Shown: positions 25,758-34,580 of the stretch, piece by piece | Numbering within the stretch: the stretch's first letter is position 1 | Layout: every line of letters starts with the position of its first letter | Source of the DNA: Cellulomonas xiejunii | Lineage (GTDB): Bacteria > Actinomycetota > Actinomycetes > Actinomycetales > Cellulomonadaceae | NCBI RefSeq assembly: GCF_024508315.1 | Contig: NZ_CP101987.1 | Coordinates: 434,001 to 498,000, forward strand | DNA: 64,000 bases | Direction of reading: 5' to 3' | Notes under the pieces: model-generated | Database searches by the model: none | What the model was told of the DNA's origin: nothing | What the model saw: the letters and a program-made list of their open reading frames with translations, nothing else | Translations under genes and position numbers: made by a program

Positions 25758-26175
25758 CCGTCCCCTGGGCGCCCACCGTGTCGCGGCCACCGTCATCTAC
25801 CTGGCGGCGGTCGCCCTGATCGTCGTCGTGGGCCTGCTGGTCCAGGAGCACGGGCCCGGGAACATGGGACGGGGGATGGTCCAGGGCGCCGGGGTGGGGC
25901 TGGTCGGCGGGCTCTTCGTGCTCTGGCGCGTGACGCGCCGGCCCGCGAGCGCCACGACCTTCGAGCGGTCCTGGACCCAGACGGGCGACGAGCGCGACGA
26001 CGCCGTGCTCACCAGGGCGCTGGCCGTGCTCGGCCTGGTCACGTTCCCGGTCACCGCGGCCGCCACGATCGCCGTCGCTCTCGGGTCGCCGGTCGAGATG
26101 GTGCTCGCGCTCCTGCTGATGACGCAGTTCGCCGTCGGGGCCGTGGCGTTCGCCGTCATCAACCGTCGGAGCTGA
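25747..26175 (+). CDS. Small membrane protein, partner of the Xre regulator
   Basis: A 142-aa integral membrane protein with four hydrophobic segments (from about residue 15, 43, 90 and 114) and a soluble loop FERSWTQTGDERDDAVLTRA between the second and third, like DUF2178/DUF3796-type proteins paired with mini-Xre regulators. Its role is unknown. Overlap of the reading frames indicates co-translation with the regulator. Confidence 0.7.
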   Translation: MSTDRPLGAHRVAATVIYLAAVALIVVVGLLVQEHGPGNMGRGMVQGAGVGLVGGLFVLWRVTRRPASATTFERSWTQTGDERDDAVLTRALAVLGLVTFPVTAAATIAVALGSPVEMVLALLLMTQFAVGAVAFAVINRRS

Positions 26176-26223
26176 GTGCGGCGCGCGATACCCGTCGAGC
26201 CCGGGCTCGCTATCGTGCAGCCC

Positions 26224-26907
26224 GTGTACCGCGGACTCCTCCTCGACGTGTACGGCACCCTCGTGCACGAGGACGACGAGATCCTCGGGCCCATCTGCGC
26301 CCACGTCGCGCAGCTCGCCGGTGTCGAGCCCCGCGTCGTGGCGAAGGAGTGGGGGCGTCGGTTCCACGAGGCCTGCCGCGCGGCCCACGGCGACGCGTTC
26401 CGTCTGCAGGGCGACCTCAACCACGAGACGCTCGCGGAGACCATGCAGCACTTCGACGTGCGGGGCGACGCGGAGGCGCTCTGTCGCCCTCAGTTCGACT
26501 TCTGGCGTCGTCCTGCGCTCTTCGCCGACAGCCTGCCGTTCCTGCAGCAGCTCGGGGTGCCTGTGTGCGTGGTCTCCAACATCGACCGGGCCGACGTGCT
26601 GGCGGCGCTGGACCTGCACCACCTGCCCGTGGACGCCGTCGTCACGAGCGAGGACGCCCGCGCCTACAAGCCTCGCCCGGAGCCCTTCGAGCTCGCTCTG
26701 GACGCTCTGGGGCTGCGGCCCGACGAGGTCCTGCACGTGGGGGACTCGCCGTCTGCCGACGTCGGCGGCGCCGGTGCGCTCGGGATGGACACGGCATGGC
26801 TCAACCGCAAGGGACGCCAGGCCCCACCGGGCTGCGAACCCACCTTCACGGCGGGCTCCTTCCACGCCCTGGTGGTGCAGCTGAGCCTGGGTGGGCAGGG
26901 CGTCTGA
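26224..26907 (+). CDS. HAD-superfamily hydrolase
   Basis: A ~227-aa haloacid-dehalogenase-like phosphatase. Motif I is LLLDVYGTLV (nucleophile Asp8; Tyr at the +2 position instead of Asp, as in dehalogenase-like members), motif II VVSNIDRAD, motif III lysine in YKPRPEPF and motif IV HVGDSPSADVGGA. An alpha-helical cap lies between motifs I and II. The start GTG 26224 is chosen by family length; GTG 26176 is an alternative. The substrate is unknown. Confidence 0.82.
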   Translation: MYRGLLLDVYGTLVHEDDEILGPICAHVAQLAGVEPRVVAKEWGRRFHEACRAAHGDAFRLQGDLNHETLAETMQHFDVRGDAEALCRPQFDFWRRPALFADSLPFLQQLGVPVCVVSNIDRADVLAALDLHHLPVDAVVTSEDARAYKPRPEPFELALDALGLRPDEVLHVGDSPSADVGGAGALGMDTAWLNRKGRQAPPGCEPTFTAGSFHALVVQLSLGGQGV

Positions 26908-26997
26908 TCGCCACGAGGAGGGCAGCGGCCGTGCGCGAGAGTCGGTCCGTATCACCCACCAGGGACGGCGCCACAGGGGTCTCGGTGGAGGTGAGTC

Positions 26998-27510
26998 TCA
27001 GCCGGGGGTGCCGAGGCGCTCGAGCGCCCGCACCAGGAGCGCTTCCGTCGGTGCGGTGAGCACCGCCACCTCCCCGTCGTGCGGGACGTCGATGACGAGG
27101 CGGATGTCGAGCCCGCGCATCGCCGCTGCCCGGGCGCTGCCGTGCTTGTCGCGGAGGGCGAACGTGTCGGGCGGACGCCGCGAGGACTGCCAGATGAGTG
27201 CGCCGCCGTCCGTCGCGGTCTGCAGCTCCGGAGCTGCGTCGCGCAGCTGAACCGGTGTGAGCAGCAGGTCGAACGACATGCGGCGGACGGTCCACCGACT
27301 CGCGGGCGCGTCCGAGTGCTCACTCAGCGGCACCGCGAGCGGTGTCCACCGCCAGTCCGCAGCGCAGTGGTCCTCCACGACGACGAACTCCAAGCCGGGG
27401 TCGGTCGCCCTCACGATGTCCGACAGGTGCGCGGGCCACGCCCCGGCGGTCCACAGACCGTGGTCGCCCTGCTGGGGTGCGCCGGACGTGTCCACGCTGA
27501 AGTGGATCAC
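26998..27510 (-). CDS. Hypothetical protein
   Basis: A 170-aa protein beginning VIHFSVDTSGAPQQ, without membrane segments. It has alternating strands and helices (FVVVEDHCAADWRWTPLAV, RRMSFDLLLTPVQLRD, LDIRLVIDVPHDGEVAVLT). I recognise no family. It is convergent with the HAD gene and lies 48 bases downstream of the SGNH hydrolase stop on the other side of its start; a shared function is not indicated. Confidence 0.55.
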   Translation of the reverse strand: MIHFSVDTSGAPQQGDHGLWTAGAWPAHLSDIVRATDPGLEFVVVEDHCAADWRWTPLAVPLSEHSDAPASRWTVRRMSFDLLLTPVQLRDAAPELQTATDGGALIWQSSRRPPDTFALRDKHGSARAAAMRGLDIRLVIDVPHDGEVAVLTAPTEALLVRALERLGTPG

Positions 27511-27557
27511 ACCGGACAGGCCAGTGCTGCTGGGTCGATCTCGGTGACGTGCTTGGC

Positions 27558-28781
27558 TCAGCCCGTCTTGACCAGCTGCCACTGCTGGTTGGTCCCGTTC
27601 CAGTCGGAGTACTGGACGATGTTCCCGCCGTCGCTGGTGGAGGCGCCCTGCACCTCGACCGCCTTGCCGCTGTTGCGGCTGATCAGCTCGACGTAGCCGT
27701 CGATCGTCTGGATGCTGAACTGCTGGTTGGTGCCGCTGTTGTCGCTCCACTGCTGGATCGCCGCACCGTCGGCGGTCGACCTCGCGGCCACGTCGAGGAC
27801 CTTGCCCGACAGCCGCGACTTCAGCTTGTAGTAGCCGTTGCCGGTGCTGACGAACTGCCACTGCTGCTGGTTGCCGTTGTTGCGGGACCACTGGGTGATG
27901 CGGGCGCCGTCCGCGGTGGACAGGTTGTACACGTCGATGGCCTTGCCGCTGTTGCGGTTGACGAGCGTGTACCAGGCCGAGGTGTCCACCGGGCCGGTGC
28001 CGGGATTGGAGGTCGGGCTGGGCGTGGGGGTCGGGGTCGGCGTGGGAGTGGGGGTCGTGCCCCCCGACGGGTTGCCGATGCTCCCCGGCACGGCACGCAG
28101 CGCGTTGTACCAGGTGGCCGCCATCTTGTCGTAGCCGTTCGCGTTGGGGTGCACGCCGTCGGGGAGGTCGGAGAGGCTGACCGCCGGGTACATGTCGACG
28201 AGGTGCACGCGCTTGCCGGCGTTGGCCCTGCTCGACACGATGCCGGGGATGGCGGAGTTGTAGGCCCGCACCTGCGAGTCCGCGTACGAGACCGGGATGA
28301 GGGTCGCGACGAAGACGTCGGTCTGCGGGGACGTGCTGGTGATCTTGTCGATGACCCCCGCGAGCCGGTTCGGCGCGTTCGCCAGGTCGCGGTTCTGGCT
28401 GATGTCGTTGGTGCCGATGTGCAGCAGCACGGTGCGCGGCTGGTAGGTCCGCACCCAGTTGACGATGTTGGCGTCGATCTGGTCGATCCTCCAGCCGGAG
28501 TGCCCCTCGTGGTCGTGGTCCCACAGGCTCGACGGCCCGTTGAAGCCCGATCCCACGAAGTCCGTGGTGTAGCCGCCCTGGGCGAGGCGCTGCCAGAGGC
28601 CGACGCGGTAGCCGCCGCCTCCGGACATGCCGATGCCCTCCGTGATCGAGTCGCCCAGGGGCATCACGCGGGTGCCCCCGTTGCTCTCGGCGGAGGCAGG
28701 CGCGGACTGGGTCACGACCCCTCCGGCCAGTGCGACGCTGAGGGTGACGGCGAGCATCAGCCGTCGGGCGGTCCGGAGCAT
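27558..28781 (-). CDS. Secreted SGNH/GDSL hydrolase with C-terminal ricin-B-lectin domain
   Basis: A 407-aa exported esterase. A Sec signal peptide occupies residues 1-31 (cleavage after ASA). The SGNH catalytic domain has block I GDSITEG (Ser45), the GTND block (123-126) and DGVHP (Asp208, His211). A TPTPTPTP linker at about 242-256 leads to a ~140-residue RICIN domain with QW repeats (QQQWQF, NQQFSI, NQQWQLV). It is probably a carbohydrate esterase acting on plant polysaccharide, as is common in cellulolytic actinomycetes. A LacI-type palindrome lies upstream, fitting sugar control. Confidence 0.9.
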   Translation of the reverse strand: MLRTARRLMLAVTLSVALAGGVVTQSAPASAESNGGTRVMPLGDSITEGIGMSGGGGYRVGLWQRLAQGGYTTDFVGSGFNGPSSLWDHDHEGHSGWRIDQIDANIVNWVRTYQPRTVLLHIGTNDISQNRDLANAPNRLAGVIDKITSTSPQTDVFVATLIPVSYADSQVRAYNSAIPGIVSSRANAGKRVHLVDMYPAVSLSDLPDGVHPNANGYDKMAATWYNALRAVPGSIGNPSGGTTPTPTPTPTPTPSPTSNPGTGPVDTSAWYTLVNRNSGKAIDVYNLSTADGARITQWSRNNGNQQQWQFVSTGNGYYKLKSRLSGKVLDVAARSTADGAAIQQWSDNSGTNQQFSIQTIDGYVELISRNSGKAVEVQGASTSDGGNIVQYSDWNGTNQQWQLVKTG

Positions 28782-28826
28782 GTCGTCTGCCTCCTGGGGA
28801 TAGAGCGCGGCGTGTTCCACGTCGTT

Positions 28827-28838
28827 GTGAACGTTCAC
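28827..28838. promoter_or_regulatory. LacI-type operator candidate GTGAACGTTCAC
   Basis: A 12-bp perfect palindrome with central CG, the layout of LacI/GalR-family operators, 46 bases upstream of the SGNH hydrolase ATG. The regulator is not encoded in the window. Confidence 0.5.
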
Positions 28839-29023
28839 GCGGCGAGGTCGGGGCCAGCCTGGCACGAGGGCCGAGCAACTGCGACGAGCGCAAACGATTA
28901 GGTGGGGTGCCAGACACCGGAGGTCGGTCGCGGACGCGCGGCGCGCCACCGACGTCCTGACGCCCTGACTCGTCACCCGGGCAGCGGGCTCCCGGAGTGG
29001 TGCGTCGGACCTAGGCTCCCGCC

Positions 29024-30166
29024 ATGACGACGACCGCGCGCGCGTACCTCACGGGCTTCGGTCGCTACCTTCCCGGCCCCCCGGTGGACAACGACGGCAT
29101 GGCAGCGCGGCTCGGCGGTGACGACGCCGTCACCGCACGCATCCGAGGCAGCATCCTGGCGTCCAACGGCATCAGGCAGCGGCACTACGCGCTCGATGAG
29201 CAGGGCGAACCCACCGAGCTCAACGAGGAGCTCGCGGTCAAGGCGCTCAACGCGGCGCTCGATGATCGCGGCATCCAACCATCAGACCTGAGGATGCTGG
29301 CGACCGCGACGACCATGGGCGACGTGCTCGTGCCCGGCTTCGCCAACATGGTGCACGGTCGCCTCGGTGGCGGACCGATGCAGCTGCTGTCCGCGTCGGG
29401 AGTCTGTGCCTCGAGCATGGCAGCGCTGGATGCCGTGGTCAGCAAGGTCCGGCTCGGTGATCACCCGCGCGGGGCGGTCGTGGCCTCCGAGCTGCCGAGC
29501 CGCAGCCTGCGGCAGCGTCGGTACGAGGGGTTCCGCGCCGGCATGGACGCGCACTTCCTGCGGTGGATGCTCTCCGACGGGGCGGGGGCCGTGGTCGTCG
29601 AGTTCCAGCCGCACCCCACGAGGCTCTCGTTGCGGGTCGACTGGATCCGGCAGGTGTCGCTCGCTCACGACCACGCCGTGTGCATGCGCGCCGGCATGAG
29701 CGGTGACGAGACCCACGTCGGCGGCACCTGGCAGGACGTCGCCCTCGCGGACGCGCAGGCCGCGGGCATGTTCGTCCTGCGGCAGGACGTCGGCATGCTC
29801 GACGACCTCGCCGAGGCCGGGATCGCGCAGTTCGAGGAGCTCGTGGACATCGGGCTGGTCGACGTCCGCCACCTCGACCACGTCATCTGCCACTACAGCA
29901 CCAACGTCTTCCGGGATGTCGCGTTCGACGCGCTGCGTCGTCGCGTCCCCTCCCTCGACACCGACCGGTGGTTCTCCAACCTCGAGACCCGCGGCAACAC
30001 CGGGTCGGCCAGCATCTTCATCGCCCTCGAGGAGGCGTGGCGCACGGGCCGCTTCGAGCCCGGGGAGACCATCCTGCTCGCCGTGCCGGAGTCCGGCCGT
30101 TTCTCGTTCGCCTTCGCCCAGCTCACCGTCGTCGCCCCGACCCGCCCGCAAGGAGCATCGTCATGA
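29024..30166 (+). CDS. 3-oxoacyl-ACP synthase III family protein (KAS III-like)
   Basis: A 380-aa thiolase-fold condensing enzyme. The catalytic triad is Cys128 (SGVCASSMAA), His290 (ICHYSTN) and Asn325 (TRGNTGSAS). It is longer than housekeeping FabH (~320 aa) and lacks neighbouring fab genes or an acyl carrier protein. It starts a run of three tightly packed genes: its TGA overlaps the next ATG by four bases. The setting argues for a specialised condensation (fatty-acyl or small polyketide tail) rather than primary fatty-acid initiation. The product is unknown. Confidence 0.85.
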   Translation: MTTTARAYLTGFGRYLPGPPVDNDGMAARLGGDDAVTARIRGSILASNGIRQRHYALDEQGEPTELNEELAVKALNAALDDRGIQPSDLRMLATATTMGDVLVPGFANMVHGRLGGGPMQLLSASGVCASSMAALDAVVSKVRLGDHPRGAVVASELPSRSLRQRRYEGFRAGMDAHFLRWMLSDGAGAVVVEFQPHPTRLSLRVDWIRQVSLAHDHAVCMRAGMSGDETHVGGTWQDVALADAQAAGMFVLRQDVGMLDDLAEAGIAQFEELVDIGLVDVRHLDHVICHYSTNVFRDVAFDALRRRVPSLDTDRWFSNLETRGNTGSASIFIALEEAWRTGRFEPGETILLAVPESGRFSFAFAQLTVVAPTRPQGASS

Positions 30167-30870
30167 CCAGTGCCACCTCGACCGTCCCGTCGACGGCCGA
30201 CGGGACGGACCCCGCGGGCGCCTCGCTCCTCGAGCGACTCGGCGAGGTCTGGCTCGAGCTCGAGGACCACCTGGCCAGGGTGCCCGTGCTGCAGCGCCTC
30301 GACGACGGCACCGTCACGCTCGAGGACTACATGCGCCTGCTGTTCAACCTGCGCCAGCAGGTCATCGACGGCTCGCTGTGGATCGCGCGTGCGGCGTCCA
30401 ACTTCGACATCGACCACTTCGAGCTGCGCGCGGCGGCGATCAAGCACGCCGAGGAGGAGCACCGGGACCACTTCCTGCTGGAGGCCGACTATGTCGCGCT
30501 CGGCGGTTCGCGGGAGGAGCTGCGTGCCGGTCGCAAGAACGTCGGCTCGGAGGCCCTCTCGGGCTACCTCTTCACCTACGCGAGCAAGCCGAACCCCGCG
30601 GGTCTGCTCGGCGCGATGTTCATCATCGAGGGTCTGGGCGCCCGCCGCGCGGCGCAGTGGGCGGCCCGGTTCCAGGAGGTGCTCGGCCTCGCCGACAACC
30701 AGGTCCACTTCATGACGTACCACCAGGAGGCGGACGGCGCGCACACCGGTGACATGGAGGCGATCCTGACGTCCGGCCTGATCGACGACGCGACCGCCGA
30801 CGAGATCGTGCGGTGCGCGCAGGTCGTCGCCCGGCTCTACGCGCTGCAGCTCGAAGAGCTGGACCGCTGA
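30163..30870 (+). CDS. Iron-containing redox enzyme, haem-oxygenase-like fold
   Basis: A 235-aa all-helical protein of the haem-oxygenase-like di-iron group (PF14518 type). Candidate metal ligands are E97-E99, H100 and H103 (KHAEEEHRDHF), E156 (MFIIEGLGA), and H187, D191 and H194 (YHQEADGAHTGDM). Relatives oxidise free fatty acids, amino-acid derivatives or arylamines and often act in natural-product pathways. Overlap with the KAS III gene (ATGA) and a one-base gap to the next gene show tight coupling. The substrate is unknown. Confidence 0.82.
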   Translation: MTSATSTVPSTADGTDPAGASLLERLGEVWLELEDHLARVPVLQRLDDGTVTLEDYMRLLFNLRQQVIDGSLWIARAASNFDIDHFELRAAAIKHAEEEHRDHFLLEADYVALGGSREELRAGRKNVGSEALSGYLFTYASKPNPAGLLGAMFIIEGLGARRAAQWAARFQEVLGLADNQVHFMTYHQEADGAHTGDMEAILTSGLIDDATADEIVRCAQVVARLYALQLEELDR

Positions 30871-30871
30871 C

Positions 30872-31723
30872 GTGGCAGAGTTCGTCCGCTCCGACCCGAG
30901 CATGTGGGAGGCGATCTTCGCCGACCCCTCGGTTCCGCTCGACCGGGCGGTGGTCCGGCAGATCATCGACGACCAGCGACGTCCGTCCCGACGCTGGCTG
31001 TACCCGCTGGCGATGGTGCTCTCGCGGGTGCTCGTCACGATCATCCGCGTGCTGAAGCGCGTCCTGCCCTTCCGGTGGATGCCGCTGGGGACGATGGACT
31101 TCCTCTGCGTCTGGTTCCTGCGGCGGTGCGTGTCACCCGACGCCGTGGACCTGCTGCTGCGCCACTTCGTCATCGAGACGAACCTGGTGAACTTCATCAT
31201 CCGCAACACCCCGGTGGGCATCGAGCCCGTCACGCTGCGTCCCGAGTCGTTGTCCGAGCTGGGCGACCAGGCCGTCGTCGAGCACGACGTCAACGTGTAC
31301 GACGTGCTCATCGCGCTGGACGTCGTGCCTCTCGTCGCCCGGGACCCGCTCGACTTCCGTCAGCTGGACATCCCGCCGCTCGACGCCGAGCGGCATCGCC
31401 GGCGACTGGTCCGCCTCGACATCCAGACGGCGCTGTGCTTCATGAACATCCCGTTCGCGGTGGCGCTCAGCTCGGACGAGTACCGCCGTGCGGTGCACTC
31501 GATGCGGTTCGACGACTCGTTCCTCGAGATCCTCGCCGTCGTCACCGGCGACGACACCTTCCGGCACTGGAAGCTCGCCGGCATGAGCCTGTGGATGGAC
31601 TCGAACGTCGACGTGCCGCGCATGGTGTACCGCCATGCGCTCGTCTGCGAGTACGCGCACGCGCAGCTGGTGAAGCTCGCCGGCGGCGAGTACCCGCGGG
31701 ACACGTCGGTGGAGTTCGACTGA
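30872..31723 (+). CDS. Conserved protein of unknown function (DUF6999-like), third gene of KAS III unit
   Basis: A 283-aa protein starting with GTG one base after the iron-enzyme stop. Residues ~40-70 are a strongly amphipathic/hydrophobic segment (RRWLYPLAMVLSRVLVTIIR, VLKRVLPF), so it may sit on the membrane. The conserved-looking parts are LLRHFVIETNLVNFIIRNTP and the end MDSNVDVPRMVYRHALVCEY, AHAQLVKLAG, rich in His/Glu/Asp. I know no activity for it. Its strict coupling to the condensing and iron enzymes suggests that all three act on the same lipid-like molecule. Confidence 0.65.
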   Translation: MAEFVRSDPSMWEAIFADPSVPLDRAVVRQIIDDQRRPSRRWLYPLAMVLSRVLVTIIRVLKRVLPFRWMPLGTMDFLCVWFLRRCVSPDAVDLLLRHFVIETNLVNFIIRNTPVGIEPVTLRPESLSELGDQAVVEHDVNVYDVLIALDVVPLVARDPLDFRQLDIPPLDAERHRRRLVRLDIQTALCFMNIPFAVALSSDEYRRAVHSMRFDDSFLEILAVVTGDDTFRHWKLAGMSLWMDSNVDVPRMVYRHALVCEYAHAQLVKLAGGEYPRDTSVEFD

Positions 31724-31873
31724 TCCAGCGGGACGGGGCGCACGTTCCGAAGCCGCGGCTCCGGCACCCGGACCACACCGTGTACTCGATGCCCGCGCGC
31801 GCGAAAATGCACGCGGTCGCTGCAGGCGCCGTGTCGGTGCTCGGCGTTGGTTGGGTCCTGCCTACCCTCGGGC

Positions 31874-32437
31874 ATGTCCGATGTCGAGGAACTCCTGGTC
31901 GAGCTCGCCGAGGTCAACCACCGGGGTGCGGTGTTCCTGCTCGCCTACGGGACGACCTGGCTGGTGTGCGCGGTGCTGTGGCGCACGCTCAGGTCGGACC
32001 GTGCGGCAATGGCGACGCTGTTCCAGGGGATGGTCGCACTGCCCGTCGCGCTGGTCGTCTCCGCCGGCTTGGGGATGTTCGACGAACGACCCGGTGGGGA
32101 GGCGATCACCCAGCTCGGAATCCTGATCTCGATGTCCCAGCTGCTCGTCCTGCCCCTCCTGATCGTGCTGTTCGCACGCGGCCGCTACACCGTCGTCCCG
32201 CTTGTCTTCTCCGTGGCCGGGGCGATCCACTTCCTCCCCTACGCATGGCTCTACCAGAGCGGGCTGTACATCCTGATGCCGATCGTCATCGCGGTCGGGC
32301 TCGCGATCACCTACGGGACGGATCGTGTCGTCGGGGAGGGCGAACTGATGAGCGCGTCCGGAGCGGGGAGGGTGTGTGCGCTGACGGGTGCGGCCCTCGT
32401 GGCGGCAGGATGCGTTGCCGTCGTAGCGCCGTTCTAG
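31874..32437 (+). CDS. Polytopic membrane protein (DUF6609/DUF7010-like)
   Basis: A 187-aa protein with about five membrane segments. The region SVAGAIHFLPYAWLYQSGLY matches the DUF6609-type 'HFLPYGWLY' motif. The ATG at 31874 (MSDVEELLVEL) was chosen over an upstream in-frame start. It follows the KAS III unit by 150 bases. Function unknown. Confidence 0.65.
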   Translation: MSDVEELLVELAEVNHRGAVFLLAYGTTWLVCAVLWRTLRSDRAAMATLFQGMVALPVALVVSAGLGMFDERPGGEAITQLGILISMSQLLVLPLLIVLFARGRYTVVPLVFSVAGAIHFLPYAWLYQSGLYILMPIVIAVGLAITYGTDRVVGEGELMSASGAGRVCALTGAALVAAGCVAVVAPF

Positions 32438-32685
32438 CGACCTCGTGCGGACCCTCGCTCGGTGTCGTCAGCGGGGCCCTGCGGGGCCCTGCGGTCCACG
32501 GCCCCCGGGGCCCGAATCGCTGCCTTCGTCACCCACGAGCGCCAGACGGTCGACGAACGTCCCCTCCAGTGCCGACCCAGATGGCAGCCGGGGATGCGCC
32601 CGCGACAAACTACGCGCGAACGGCGACACGAAAGTGACGACTCGACGCGACAGCGACAGAGGTCGGACGCGAACCCGCATCGGTT
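32438..32685. other. Left border of the accessory island, no gene supported
   Basis: GC-rich, with direct repeats GGGGCCCTGC (32474-32493) but no frame with a ribosome site or family-like protein. Confidence 0.3.
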
Positions 32686-32769
32686 GTAGGAACTCAGCGG
32701 AGCTGTCCGCATGGCGCGGCCATGACCTGCGGAGACGACGGCGTCCCATCTTCCTGTCCGAATCCTCAG
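32686..32769 (+). repeat. Island structured repeat, subtype A, copy 1 (left hairpin arm deleted)
   Basis: Starts GTAGGAACTCAGCGG and ends TGTCCGAATCCTCAG. Compared with the copy at 42992 it lacks ~15 bases after GACCTGCGG, exactly the left arm (GTGGACAGGTGGGTG) of the inner hairpin, so this copy cannot form it. Subtype A homology continues ~80 bases beyond the repeat into the 131-aa gene start. Confidence 0.85.
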
Positions 32770-32849
32770 AACCTGCCCCGCGAGTGGCCCGGTCCCCGAT
32801 CCAGGTGGCCCGCTGGTGAACGTCGGTCGTGGGTAGGCACGATGGCGGG

Positions 32850-33244
32850 GTGAGCAGGGGACCGGAACGGCGAGAGCAACGGGCGGGGCAGAACGACCGC
32901 TCGGAGGCGAGTCCGGCCGGAGACGGCGATGAGTGGCCGTCGCCGATTCGTGACGGGGGTGGCTCGATGCCTCTGGGACGCGATGGCGGCGCCGTGGCGG
33001 TCTGTGCACGGACAAGCGCGTGAGGCGCTTGTTGGGTTCGCCCGAGGTCCGGGTTCTGCTGTTCTACGGAGCACACGCACCGGCGGAGGTCGAGCCGGCC
33101 GAACGGGACGCGTTGTGGCAGCGGATGCGCCGCTACCTCAAGGAGCCTGCGGTTCGTGATCCCGGCGACCACACCGACTTCGATACCGGGGAGTTCCGGG
33201 ACGACCAGCGCCGCACGCTGCTGGTCATCGAGGAGTCGTCCTGA
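32850..33244 (+). pseudogene. 131-aa repeat-associated gene, copy 1 (frameshifted)
   Basis: From GTG 32850 the reading frame matches the intact copy at 38215 (VSRGPERREQRAG...EWPSPIRDG) until one base is missing at about 32955, in GACGGGGG versus GACGGGGAG. The frame then ends at 33023. The rest (MRRLLGSPEVRVLLFYGAHA to QRRTLLVIEESS) is intact in another frame, from an ATG at 33020, and could still make a 74-aa C-terminal product. Unknown family. Confidence 0.75.
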
Positions 33245-33277
33245 TCGAGCAGGTTCGTCGCGGGGCACGGCCCCGTC

Positions 33278-33754
33278 TCAGATACCTGTCCGAGCCCCCG
33301 GCGGTACGCGCCGCTGCAGACGGTCGATCGTCCGCACCACCTCGTCGCGGTGCTGTGCCGAGGTGATCCACGACGGCAGGCGCTCGAGCATGCTGGTGGG
33401 GCCGAGGTCGTCCGGCCTCTCGCGCAGCTTCGCGGCGACGTGGGCGCGGAGCACGCCGAGATGGCGTTCGTTGTAGGCCCACAGCACCCGCCCGCCGCAG
33501 CACGGACTCTGCAGCCACAGCGGCGCGCCGAAGTAGGGGTCGGTCGCTCCACCCCACGCGCTCCCCGACCTCGGTGGACGTTCCTGCACCAGAGAACAGT
33601 GCGGGCACACGAGGCGGCGGGGCCACGACCCGAGCCACTCGTCGGTCCGTGTCGTCACGACGACCCTGGCGCAGGCCTGGCAGGAAGGACAGGTCACGAG
33701 CACGTCCTCGGCGGTGAGCTCGTAGGCCGTCAGCCCGGGGTCGCGGTGCCTCAC
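33278..33754 (-). CDS. TFIIB-type zinc-ribbon protein
   Basis: A 158-aa cytoplasmic protein with a zinc ribbon: C22-x2-C25 (TCPSCQAC) and C50-x2-C53 (LVCPHCSLV), and a later CCGG. The rest (FGAPLWLQSPCCGGRVLWAY, NERHLGVLRAHVAAKLRERP) matches zinc-ribbon proteins scattered in actinomycetes. GTG 33754 gives the family-like start MRHRDPGLTAYEL; ATG 33784 is the alternative. Function unknown. Confidence 0.72.
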   Translation of the reverse strand: MRHRDPGLTAYELTAEDVLVTCPSCQACARVVVTTRTDEWLGSWPRRLVCPHCSLVQERPPRSGSAWGGATDPYFGAPLWLQSPCCGGRVLWAYNERHLGVLRAHVAAKLRERPDDLGPTSMLERLPSWITSAQHRDEVVRTIDRLQRRVPPGARTGI

Positions 33755-33893
33755 GCCGTGCCTGTCGTCGTCTGTACCGTCCACGGCGCCAGTGTCGTCG
33801 ACACGACGGGATCACCCGTCAGGACGACCTGGTCGAGGAAGCTCATGGAACCACCCGGTGCTGAGTCGTAGGCAGGACTCGTCATCGTCCAGC

Positions 33894-34247
33894 CTAGGAA
33901 CCCTGCAGGAGGCCTGCGTCGAACCAGACGTCCTCGTAGCCCGGGGCGATGAGGAAGCGCCAGCCGGGTGCGAGCTCGAGGTAGGGGCGGACCCACTGGC
34001 TCAGTGGGCCAAGGTGCTCGACATGGCGCGGCTCGAAGAAGTCGGCCGCCGAAGAGAGCTCCTCGCCCGCCCAGATGTACCAGCCGCACGCGCGCCCGGC
34101 GGGAGGGTGCCGTAAGCCGTTGATGGGCAGAAGGCCAGTTCCGACTGCCTGCGCGACGCCGACGATCTCCCCCGGGAGGACCGGCGACCGGTCAGCACCG
34201 AACCGCCCGGCCACGTCGCCGCCCCGACCAAGCGCTGTCTCCGCCAT
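33894..34247 (-). CDS. Immunity-protein-like (Imm33/DUF2185) protein
   Basis: A 117-aa protein whose second half (GWYIWAGEELSSAADFFEPR, then LELAPGWRFLIAPGYEDVWF) carries the Imm33/DUF2185 signature. Such genes are immunity factors in polymorphic toxin systems but are also found alone in immunity gene arrays. No toxin gene is adjacent. The ATG at 34247 avoids reading through the island repeat that starts at 34305. Confidence 0.72.
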   Translation of the reverse strand: MAETALGRGGDVAGRFGADRSPVLPGEIVGVAQAVGTGLLPINGLRHPPAGRACGWYIWAGEELSSAADFFEPRHVEHLGPLSQWVRPYLELAPGWRFLIAPGYEDVWFDAGLLQGS

Positions 34248-34304
34248 GCGCACGGAGGTTACGAGGGCGATGTCCTGCAAGCAACGGCGGCGGACGCCGC
34301 TCCT

Positions 34305-34407
34305 GTAGGAGGAGCTCAGCGGAACTGTCCGCATGGCGCGGCCCTGACCTGCGGGTGGACAGGCGAGTGAGACGACGGACGTCTCATCGTCCTGTCCGAA
34401 TCCTCAG
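34305..34407 (+). repeat. Island structured repeat, subtype A, copy 2
   Basis: GTAGGAGGAGCTCAGCGG to GTCCGAATCCTCAG, with a 3-base insertion near the start. The inner hairpin is GGACAGG / CCTGTCC with GTGAGAC / GTCTCA above it. Homology to other A copies continues to about 34472, but no copy of the 131-aa gene follows. Confidence 0.85.
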
Positions 34408-34580
34408 AACCAGCCCGGCGAGTGGCCCGTTCCCGATCCAGGTGACCCGCTGGTGAACGTCGGCCGTGCGCCGTTCTGCGTGGTCGTCGGCGGCGAGCCC
34501 GGTCGGAACCGGCTCGACTCGGTCGTCGCCTGTCGCCGCGAGTGCCCTGGCTGCCCGGTACCGGGCGTACAGGCCATACG

